64,000 nt of DNA from Aspergillus flavus. Taxonomy: Eukaryota; Ascomycota; Eurotiomycetes; Eurotiales; Aspergillaceae. The stretch spans positions 3,162,001 through 3,226,000 of the forward strand of contig NC_092406.1 of NCBI RefSeq assembly GCF_009017415.1. Reading direction: 5' to 3'. The first letter of the stretch is position 1; every line of letters starts with the position of its first letter. Under the pieces are notes generated by a model. That model was not told the origin of the DNA. It saw nothing but the letters and a program-made list of their open reading frames with translations, and ran no database searches. Made by a program: the position numbers and the translations under genes. Shown here one piece after another: positions 23,083-32,682 of the stretch.

Positions 23083-24744
23083 ATGGTTCACCTCCACCAA
23101 ATCATTCCTATCGCACTCTCCGCTATCGCAGATCCAGCCTCCGACGACCCCATCCTCGAATGTCTCAATCACAACCTCGAAGCCCATCTGGAGCTCGTTC
23201 TAAACAACCCAGATAAGGCTCTGCAGCTTGCCGATGAAAATTTACGCGTATTCCCTTATAAAGATGTCCAAACATGCTGGCGACGCCTGTACACAGACGC
23301 GACTATCGTCAAGGCCTGTCTCAATATATGCCACAACTGTGAATATCCACGCGAAGGAAACTCGCACAAAGACAATGGGACGCGCGATGTATCAATATAT
23401 CCGTATTTGCTCCGCGACATGAACAAGGACATGGGTAGTGAAAAGGAGCAGGAGGCGCTGAAGGTGCCCCCCAATGCCCCATGGTTATCACCGACTATAC
23501 ACATCCTCGACAAAGCATTGATCATGACCGGTGCTCCTTTACGCGAATCACTCATCGAATCCCTACTCGACGCGCTTCAGGTTGCCACTATGTCCTCCTC
23601 TGGAGAAGGAGGGCCCAACGGTGAAAACCCCCAGGACATCGACGACACATCAGACCGAGCCGCAAAACGCAGGAAACTCTCCTCTCCGTTGTTTTTACCG
23701 GATACTATCCCTGCTCCTGAACTCAAGAGTCCCATACCTCGCGTTTCGGCCCCTTCATTCGACTCCATCGAACATCATATTCGTCATATCAAGACTCCCT
23801 TGGTTATAACCGATGCGGTCGAACACTGGCCGGCGATGTCGAGTAGGCCCTGGGCCTCGAAAGATTACTGGTTCGATCGCACCTTTGGCGGACGGAGACT
23901 TGTTCCAGTGGAGATCGGGCGATCGTATACAGATGAGGGATGGGGACAACGGATCATGGAGTTCCGGGATTTCGTCGACCGATATCTATGGCGTGGACAG
24001 ATGAAGTCTTCAAAACATCCAGACAGTGAACAGTACCAGGATGGGGTCGAAGACGATGAGGGGCATACTGGCTACATGGCGCAACATGATCTGCTGGCTC
24101 AGATCCCTGCGTTGCGAAAGGATATCTGCATCCCCGATTATTGTTACATTGATCCACCGGGGCCGGAACCTGGGACACCGGTATACATGAAGAAGCGACG
24201 GGAGCAGGAAGCAAAACTTAAGGGGACGGGCTCGCAGCCAGCATCTACTGGTCAGGATAGCTATGACGATGGTAATGATAGCTCGGCCTCGGAGCTGGGT
24301 CTCCCTGCCGACCCGATCATTAATACCTGGATCGGTCCGTCTTGGACTATATCGCCTCTTCACCATGATCCGTACCATAACATTCTGGTCCAGGTGGTGG
24401 GTGCGAAGTATATCCGTCTATACTCTCCGAGGACGCCCGCGTCCCAAATATATCCGAAAGGAATGGAAGCCGTCCAGTCATCGGAGAATAGAGATGATGT
24501 GGAAGGTAAAGCCAATGAACCGCGGCTCATTGATATGTCCAACACATCGCAAGTTGACCTTGCAGCTATCGAACTCTCCCCGGCCGAGTCCGACCAATGG
24601 GACGCAATGTGGCCGGGCTTTATGCAGGCTGAATACGTTGAAACGGTCCTTCGGGAAGGAGAGTGCTTATATATTCCTGTCGGGTGGTGGCATTATGTGC
24701 GTGGCCTGAAGGCAGGAATCAGCGTTAGTTTTTGGTGGGAATAG
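23083..24744 (+). CDS. JmjC-domain oxygenase (JMJD5/KDM8-like)
   Basis: A single exon of 553 aa. The start is the first in-frame ATG (GACAATGG). The N-terminal half is helical. The C-terminal half is a cupin-type JmjC domain with the 2-oxoglutarate/Fe(II) triad visible as H427-x-D429 in SPLHHDPYHN and H537 in PVGWWHYVRG; the protein ends in SVSFWWE, as JMJD5-type proteins do. A Lys-Arg-rich segment (AAKRRKL, about residue 200) could be a nuclear localisation signal. Insertions between the HxD and the distal His are polar and low in complexity. The family hydroxylates arginine or lysine or demethylates histones; the exact substrate is not evident. The gene converges on the lamA-like gene with 234 bp between stop codons. 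Confidence 0.88.
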   Translation: MVHLHQIIPIALSAIADPASDDPILECLNHNLEAHLELVLNNPDKALQLADENLRVFPYKDVQTCWRRLYTDATIVKACLNICHNCEYPREGNSHKDNGTRDVSIYPYLLRDMNKDMGSEKEQEALKVPPNAPWLSPTIHILDKALIMTGAPLRESLIESLLDALQVATMSSSGEGGPNGENPQDIDDTSDRAAKRRKLSSPLFLPDTIPAPELKSPIPRVSAPSFDSIEHHIRHIKTPLVITDAVEHWPAMSSRPWASKDYWFDRTFGGRRLVPVEIGRSYTDEGWGQRIMEFRDFVDRYLWRGQMKSSKHPDSEQYQDGVEDDEGHTGYMAQHDLLAQIPALRKDICIPDYCYIDPPGPEPGTPVYMKKRREQEAKLKGTGSQPASTGQDSYDDGNDSSASELGLPADPIINTWIGPSWTISPLHHDPYHNILVQVVGAKYIRLYSPRTPASQIYPKGMEAVQSSENRDDVEGKANEPRLIDMSNTSQVDLAAIELSPAESDQWDAMWPGFMQAEYVETVLREGECLYIPVGWWHYVRGLKAGISVSFWWE

Positions 24745-24978
24745 AGTCTTACGATCCTGATGGCGTTCTTTGCATGTCTTGTCAGATACCCTGTTATCGG
24801 CTGGTTTTTATCTTTAAGGGCAGGAATGGGGTTGTGGAGTTTAGGTGTTTTCTTTCTGACTCTTTTGTCAACATAACCAGGCATTTGTCTGTCAAATTTA
24901 TAATTATTCCCTACAGATATCAGGGTATTGACTGTATAAGACTCGGACAAACAACATAGTACCGAAGAGCTACCCAAC

Positions 24979-27900
24979 TCAAGCATTTCTCACCAATATC
25001 AAAGGCTTCCCGGCCTCTATTGAATCACCTGGTTGAACCAGGACCTTTTCCACTGTCGCCCCAGCGGCATGCAATTCAGTCCGCACTGCGATCTCGAGCT
25101 TCATCGCCTCCAAAATAACCACGATCTGGCCCTCATCGAGCTTGTCACCCTGCTTGACCTCGACTTTCCAAATATTAGCATTTAAGGGAGCCTCGATTGG
25201 AAGAATTTGAGGATCTAAGGTAGCAGTTAGTAGACATTCCTCCTTGAAACCATCTCAGAAGAAAATATAGTGCAATCAATAGATAGAGGTTTGTGCATAC
25301 CTTTTAGCAAATTCTCAATCGCATCAACCGGGACACCTTTCTCCGCTTTCTCCTTTGCCCAGTGTTCTAAGAGTTCCGCCTCGAGTTTGTCCATCTCATC
25401 TTGTGCTTTACGCTGGCGAGCTCGGATGGCTGCTACTTCTTCTTTCGTGTCGTGGAGGAGCTTGTTGTGCTCTGCCATGTCAAATATCACTTCTTCCCAT
25501 TGGTATTCGTATCTGCCGCTGTTGAAAAGGGCTAGCTCCTTTTCATATTCTTCTTCTGAGACACGGTAGAAGGTGATTTGGTCGAACTCTTCGAAGAGCC
25601 ATGGTCTGTCGGGTGTGTATCCCTTCTTGGATCCCAGGATGTCGACGCCTGGGATCGTCATTCCGGTCATTTGGTAGCCTCCGGGAGAGTCCACATTGTA
25701 TAAACTATTTGTGCACGGAGCTTCCGTTAGGATTCATTGGACAATACAATACAAAGCTGGTTGGTGTGGATATAAAGAAAGCGTTACTCACGCCATGCAA
25801 CTACCACCCCACGACACAGAGCCTGCAGGCGTGTAGACTCGACTGGGATTCATTTTCGGGCAGTTCATTCGCTGGCGCGGGTCGACTGGGAGTGCTAGAG
25901 GTAGCGCTGTGAAGAATCCCACGGATACGACCATTAATCTTGCGGTTAGATAAATATTTTCGACTTCTGCTTTTGTAAAGGCATTGTTCTTTGCAACGAA
26001 ATTCATGTTGTCTGGGAGGTAGGAGGCGTAAGGGCGCTGTGTCTCCATGTATCGTGCGATTGCGTCCTTTTGGCGCTGGCTTTCAAATGCGAGTGGGAGC
26101 TTGAATAGTCGGCTGGGCATTTTTGCTTCGCTGAGATCGCCCAGTTTGGTCTCTAGGTCACAGAGGTAGGCTATGAGCTTTTGTTGGGGGAGTTTAGTGC
26201 CGTCGTAGTAGAGCATGAGGGCTTCATTTGAAGGGTTAGCACTACATGGCCTTGCTTAACAAGGTGAATCTTACAATTTCCGCATCCAATCATTGAGATC
26301 AACTTGTTGGAGAAAGTTATATCTCCGTTGCCTTCGTTTAGGACTTTCTTCAGGGCGGTAACTCTACAGCGGTGGTTTAGGTCGAAGGACCCCATACCAT
26401 AGTCAATCAAGATATAGTCGTCTCCTGCCTATTTGAAACTTTGTTAGCTTAAGTTGCAAGATGTAGTGGTCCTGGCAATACTACCTACCTGTCGATAATT
26501 AACAAGTGGCTGGGTTCCATGCTCCGGGATCTGGTGAACAACTCCAGTACCACGAATCTCTGCCGTCAGCGCTGAAGGAAGGGTATCCTTCAAAGGAGCT
26601 ATGTCACCAAAGTTTCCTCCCTCATAGCAGCATTTGACAACTTCGCGGACAAATCTCTCCATATGGTTGCGTGCCGCTAAGGCATCTTCCAAGGAAGTAG
26701 CTCTGTACTTTAGTGTATCACCTGCTTTCACCTGCCCTAGCTTCCACAGGTCCGCCTTAACGATCGTGTGGCTACTGATAAACCCACCAAAGTCCGGTGC
26801 ATCCTGGGGGAAGATCACAGGGTCATCACCTGTCCAGTTAAGTGAGCCAATAGCGTACCCGTACTCTATGAGATTAGATGGATGGGCGCCACCCTCTCCT
26901 CCATCTGAGCGAGCCCACTTCGGCTTCGGTCCGAGAAGACGGATGCCGCCTCTTGCTGCATTGTGCGAGATCTTCCATTCCGTTTCGTAGAGCATGTCAA
27001 TACTCTCGGGAGTAAGATACCCTTCATCGTAAGGTCCCGGCATAGAAAGGAGCTCCCAATGATCGGGGTATTTGGGAATGAGATGCTCCGGGATAGAGAG
27101 ATCGCCAAGAGTATCGGGTGCATCGTTAGTTATTGATAGTAGGTCACCGGATGCAAGCTGCCGGCCTTGATAACCTCCGACGCCAACCATTGGAGATGTA
27201 GACTTCGACCCGAACCACTCGGCGACGTTCAAGAAACCTCCAAATACTGCTAGGTAGGCTCTGCAGCCATTCCCCATGGTCTTGCCAATCTTCAGCCGTT
27301 GGCCGGCTTCTACTTTAATTCTCGACCACATGCGAACAGGGACGTTGTCAAGGCTGGCTTCAATGGGTGCCCCACAGAGAGAGATAAGTGCGGGTCCCAG
27401 GAAATGCAGTTCCGGGCCGCTTAAAGTTATCTCAAGGGCCTCCAGTCCCACGGGATTTCCCACAAGTGCGTTTGCGATGCGGAATGCTAAAGGATCCATT
27501 GGCCCAGAATGGCAGAACCCTTTGCCCAACGTTGGACGGCCAGGCCAGTCCTCAATGAGTGTATAAGCACCACCAGACATAACATCAATAGCTGACAGCT
27601 TCCATTGGAAATCATCCAAGAATCTGGTTAGGGTATTTCCGGTCACGAATCGCTCGTCCGTAAGAATCTCAGCCAAAAACTCCAGGTTAGTTGGTGGGCC
27701 GCAGATTCGAGACTGTGTCAAAATCGTCCTCATTCCCTCAATAGCTTGCGTTCGGCTAGGCGAATGAAGCATGACCTTCGCCAGCAAAGGATCTGTTATT
27801 TCAAAATGAGTTTGTGCTCGTGTTGTTCTTGACTGTAAGTCAAAGGCAACGCACCATAGTTTGCCGATACTTTAATGCCTCTGTACACCCACGTGTCAAT

Positions 27901-29206
27901 CCTTGATCCTGGCAGTTCCTTCCATTCCACACTCTGTAACGTTCCGGGACAGGGAGCGAAGTCTTTCGTCGGATTCTCGGCATATACTCTAGCCTCGATA
28001 GCGGCACCTGAAGGAGCATCAACGGTAATGCCCGTAAGAAAGGCTACCTCAAGGCCCTTCGTTCCCGAAAGTTGAGCATCTGCTTGTTTTAACATGAGTT
28101 CTACCAAATCAACACCGTAGCATAACTCTGTTATTCCATGCTCGACTTGAAGTCGAGTATTCATTTCAAGAAAGAAGAACGCGCCAGTCTCGTCGTCGAC
28201 AAGATACTCGATCGTTCCAGCTGATCCATACTTGATAGACTCTGCAAGACGAACAGCAGCGTCGCCCAAGCTTTCTCGAAGCCCGGGGTTTCTTGTAATA
28301 AATGGGCTTGGACACTCTTCGATTATTTTCTGGTGTCTTCGTTGTATAGAGCACTCACGTTCGCCGATAGCGATGGCTTTGCCGTCTCCATTTCCAAATA
28401 CCTGGACTTCGATATGATGGCTAGATGGATAGTATCGTTCAATGAACAATCCGGCATTCTTGAACAAGGCCTCTCCTCTAGACCTGACGGTAGCGAACGA
28501 CTCGCGTACTTCATCTTCGGAGCTGCATGTCAGTAGACCCATGCCACCGCCGCCGGCGGTAGCTTTGAGCATAACCTGGAGTGAAACATTTTAGCTTTTC
28601 TATGGAAACAGGTTAGCTGATAGCATACCGGAAACCCTAGATCTTTAGCCACCTTCACAGCATCCTCCTCGCTCGTGACCAGTCCAGTTGATCCAGGTAC
28701 GATAGGCACCCCAGCCTTTGTGGCGAGGTCTCGTGCCGTATGCTTCAGCCCAAATGCTTCGATACATTCTGGCGATGGCCCAGCAAAGACCATACCGGCC
28801 TTGGCAATGGCTCTTGCGAAATCCGCATTCTCTGACAGAAAACCATATCCTGGAATAATAGCGTCCACATGGTTTCGTTTCGCTAATTTAATTATTTGAT
28901 CTCTAGGTTATAGTCAGACTATGGCCTTTCAGAGAAGAATGGGAGAGACCAACCCATCGATGTATGCTTTTGAAGGCGGTCCATCGAGCAGGAAGGCCTC
29001 ATCCGCTAGTTGAACGTGAGCAGAAGCAGCATCTGGCTCGGTATAGAGAGCAATTGTTCGCAAATTTAGTTTTCTATTCAAGTTAGTCGGTTAGGTTTCA
29101 AAGCCGGGCTACAGGCATGGTCTAGATATTCGTACTTTGCTGTCTTTAAAATCCGGACAGCTATTTCGCCACGGTTTGCGACCAGCAATGTCTTAAGTGA
29201 TTCCAT
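24979..29206 (-). CDS. lamA: Biotin-dependent urea carboxylase-like lactam-utilisation protein (LamA)
   Basis: Nine exons: 29206-29136, 29073-28954, 28902-28629, 28575-27855, 27792-26489, 26428-26275, 26221-25792, 25704-25301, 25253-24979. All phases agree and give 1250 aa. The order is biotin carboxylase (residues 1-450: LLVANRGEIAVRIL, IPGYGFLSENADF, glycine loop KATAGGGGMG, FLEMNTRLQVEHG), then AHS2/KipA-PxpC (about 480-830), then AHS1/KipI-PxpB (about 830-1080, with PAGSVSWGGSCM and DSPGGYQ), a coiled linker, and a biotinyl carrier with EAMKLE (Lys 1211). The allophanate hydrolase of Dur1,2 is absent. It is divergent from lamB, as in the A. nidulans lam locus needed for 2-pyrrolidinone use. 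Most introns have standard donors; intron 2 uses GTTGGT. Inferred: ATP- and biotin-driven activation of a lactam. Confidence 0.87.
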
Positions 29207-29643
29207 CGTAAGTCAAGATGCGTTGATGGGAATGCTACGAGTCTCACCGTCTGGGTGGCATGGGGTGCTTAATAAACTGAGTGGACAAATTGCCAAACTC
29301 CTTCACCCTTCGAGCTGGAGAGTCCTCGGCGCTATAGACCAATGGCAAGGGTGCCATGGCTTCAGATACGAATCATGGCTCCTTGATAAACTCGAAGGCT
29401 GTCTCAAATTTGGGGTTTGGCGTAGATCGATGACAATAAGGTTGGAGAAATTGGAGGCGTGTGGAGTCAATGCAGCGATAAGAGTGGGACACACCCCTCT
29501 TTTGTGTAGCTAGGGTAGGAAGCTGATATCATAAGAAGTTCTCGCTCGCCATCTATTATCTCTTCGTTTTCACCTAATACTTTTTCGTGGTTGCTGTATT
29601 CTCAGACGGGTCTGAAAGTCGGCTGTATAATAGCGCATGCATT
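29207..29643. promoter_or_regulatory. Shared divergent promoter of lamA and lamB
   Basis: A 437 bp gap separates two start codons. It contains a CCAAT box (29339-29343, inside the palindrome CCAATGG) and three GATA-type sites: GATAA at 29385-29389, GATAAG at 29477-29482 and TTATCT at 29556-29561. In Aspergillus such sites bind the CCAAT complex and the nitrogen GATA factor AreA, and the lam genes are known to be under AmdR control and nitrogen repression. The sites are seen; their use is inferred. I did not identify an AmdR site with confidence. Confidence 0.6.
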
Positions 29644-30472
29644 ATGGCTCCAATACAACAGAAAGCACTGATCAACTGTGACATGGGCGAAGCCGTATGT
29701 CGTTTGCCCCTCCCCCTAGCTTTGTATTGTTGGTGTACTGAGTAGTTAATATGGCCTGTAGTACGGCAATTGGGCTTGCGGTCCTGATCTCGAACTCCTC
29801 CCCATGATTGATATCGCAAATGTCGCCTGCGGCTTCCACGGTGGCGACCCTCTTATCATGATGGAGACTGTTAGGAACTGTAAAGCCCATAACGTTCGGA
29901 TCGGCGCACATCCCGGGTTGCCGGACCTCCAAGGGTTCGGACGACGGGAGATGAAGCTATCACCCGAGGAACTTACAGCTATGACCATTTATCAAGTGGG
30001 GGCACTCCAAGGTTTCTTGGACCGGGAGGGAGTTCCCCTCAGCCACGTAAAACCCCACGGGGTGCTATACGGGATGATGTGCCGAGACTATGAGGTGGCT
30101 AAGGCGGTCATGCTTGGGATTCCTAAGGGTGTTCCTGTTTTCGGGCTTGCTGGGACCAATATGGAGAAGGCTGCCAATGATCTTGGGATAGAATTCTGGG
30201 CCGAACTATACGGTGACGTCAAATATGACTCGAGAGGATTGCTCGTCATTGACCGGAAGAAGAAACCATGGGACCTCGGCGATGTGGAGCGACATGTCAG
30301 GCAACAGGTTGAGGAGCAGTCGGTGACCGCGGTCGATGGGACTGTTGTACAACTGCCGTTGAAAAATTATCCTTTATCCATCTGTTGCCATTCCGATTCA
30401 CCTGGTTGCGTGGACATCATTCAAGTAACAAGGAAAGTGGCGGATGAATTCAACCAGAAAGATGGCAAGTGA
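29644..30472 (+). CDS. lamB: LamB/YcsF family lactam-utilisation protein (PxpA-like)
   Basis: Two exons (29644-29694 and 29762-30472) with a 67 nt intron give 253 aa, the normal family length. The first exon carries the family start ALINCDMGEA, and exon 2 continues YGNWACGPDLELLPMIDIAN with the hallmark VACGFHGGDP. IGAHPGLPDLQGFGR and VKPHGVLYG follow, holding the His and Asp residues conserved in the metal-dependent fold. Bacterial PxpA works with PxpB and PxpC as an ATP-dependent 5-oxoprolinase; the partner domains here are fused in the divergent LamA. The likely role is hydrolysis of a lactam ring (2-pyrrolidinone to GABA) together with LamA, in the cytosol. The gene pair and family are strongly supported. 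The reaction is inferred. Confidence 0.9.
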
Positions 30473-30749
30473 ACGTGGCGGGTGTGTGTATATATATCTC
30501 CCCCCGTTCAGAGATTGGTACGAGAAATAACACAAAAGCTGCTGTCAAATCGAATGTATAATCTCTAGTCCACTGAGGGGGTAGTGAATTCGAGTCGAGA
30601 TTCTTGAACCTTAGTAAAAACGGAGTAAAAGAAGTTGGATTGAATGACGTTCTTACCTTGTTAAGCTGCTGAAAGTGAATACTCCTATACAGTACTGCTT
30701 GAGGTCAGTTGGATTATTAATAGAAAAAATGGGGAACCCTTCAACAACA

Positions 30750-30821
30750 TCCGATGTGGTGTAATGGTTAACATCGCTGTCTCTCACACAGCAGCTCGGG
30801 GTTCGATTCCCCGCATCGGAA
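30750..30821 (+). tRNA. tRNA-Glu (anticodon CTC)
   Basis: The full cloverleaf can be read: the 7 bp acceptor TCCGATG pairs with CATCGGA, the D-arm contains GGTTAACAT, the anticodon stem GCTGT/ACAGC holds the loop CTCTCAC (anticodon CTC), and the T-arm CGGGG/CCCCG holds TTCGATT. The B box GGTTCGATTCC is intact. The discriminator base is A and a T-run follows within a few bases, suiting Pol III termination. No intron. It lies about 280 bp downstream of lamB. Confidence 0.96.
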
Positions 30822-32682
30822 TTACTTTTTGTTTTGCAGAGTTAGTATCTACTACTGATAGTGTCTTTATCGAACTTGTTGTGCGGGTTATTTGTTTCAG
30901 TCCAATCAATAGACCCTTGGCCCTTCCTTTCTTCGTCACAATCCCATCTCATATAGCAGAGCTTTGATCACCCCCTAATTTGTGGAACAGTAATGGGCCC
31001 GCCACATGTTGTACGTCTATATCTCATTGTGTTGGCAATCCCTGGCTATACTGGATAGACGTAGGTAGGTACTCGTCGCAGCCTCCAGTCCCATCCTTTC
31101 CATTGAGCAGTAGTTCACCTAGCAATCATGGTCAGTTGTCCCTAGTTAAGTGCAGCCCTCATGCAATGTCAGGTTAGCAATTAGACACATGCGCACAAAA
31201 AGTGTTTATAGCTGCACAAAGCCTTCCCCTGTAAGCACGAGCAATAAAGAGACTGGAATGTGTCGGAGATGTGTTTATGAGACTTATTCAGTATCCCTTT
31301 CAAGCAAGCCAGTTCGGCGACCCAAAGCCCGGACTGCAGGGGCAAACATCGGTGCAACCCGATGACATGGAGAAGAGTACAAAACGTATGCACTAGACAT
31401 AATCTCTAGGTTCTAGACTGCACATGCCCTGCACGTATATATTCAAATGTAACATTGTCTCATTGTATGCAATTCTCACAGAGGCAGTATACCATCTCGA
31501 GGGCTCCAGCAGACTAATAGACATGCCGTGTTATACCACCAAACACAAGGCATAACTGCCTGACATCTAACCACAAAGCCTCGTGTATTAAACTTTTAAA
31601 AAGCTTTGGCACGTCAGCCAGATAGGGTCATGATATTAGCTCGTCAAAAGTGAATGCCCCCAGAGCATGGTTAGAATCGGAGAATTGCAGTTTTACGCTA
31701 ACTAGGAGAAAGCCTGCTACCCGCAGCAGCAAATATCGGTGTGCTCCCTTTGTATAAAGATAGACCGAGATTGGATATGGGGTGATACGTTGCAGTGTTT
31801 GTAAGTGAACTAGTAGTAGCGGCCCCATTATGACCATCTGTGTTTAGTATGTTTAACGGGTGATGGCGTTTGCATTAGCGCAAGAGCTTATGAAACATGG
31901 AACTGTGGTGTAGACATCACATGGGCAAAAAGAATAAAAGTATGTGAGTTGCGATGACGCAAAATCCATAACGCTTGTTTTCATGCCAAGTTTCAGTTGT
32001 CTGATCAATGCTCATAGAAAGAAGATCAAATATTTAGATGTAGTTAGGGGGAGAGTTTCTCAAACTCCGGGCTCCGATATCGTCGGAGAAAACGGCCTGA
32101 TGATTCATGATTACTATCTTCAGTTAGACCGGGCGTGGAAAAACCCCCGCACAGACATGGTTCGCCGAAAGAGGCATGGCGTTGTCATTGGAAGGGCGTG
32201 CAGATGAGTCGTGACCCATTCTTTCTTTGATTATTCCTCGTTGTCAATCAGTCATTGGATAACCGAGACCACCAAGCCCATGGGTTATCGATAAAGGTGT
32301 TATCTCCATAACTTGATATGGGTTAGTCGGCAATGCCGATTGGGGCCGAATACGATCTTCACCCTCTGAAGGCGTGTCCCAAGACCAAGGACAGTTACTA
32401 GTAGAAGGATGTGGTCCAAACATCGAAGGTGCTAGCAGGGTTGGTTTCGGCATGCTTTTGATACCCCAGACGAAAAAAACCGTATCCTACTTCTCAGACC
32501 CCTCGTCCATCTTCCCCCCACTACCCATCTTCTCTCAGTATCACCTGTTATCTTTATTCTCCGGCGATTTGTTTCCCACTGAGACTGCATTGATTATTAC
32601 CACTTCCCCTGACTGGTGTCATTGAAGCACCACAGCTTCGAGTTGACTCGTAACGGAGTTGAACCGGATCATCACGGCGATA
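30822..32682. other. Intergenic, no gene seen
   Basis: This is the 3' flank of the tRNA and the long upstream region of the homeodomain gene. A pyrimidine-rich stretch at about 32490-32570 just upstream of the start codon looks like a fungal promoter or leader. Short frames such as 31944-32207 have no supporting features. Confidence 0.45.
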
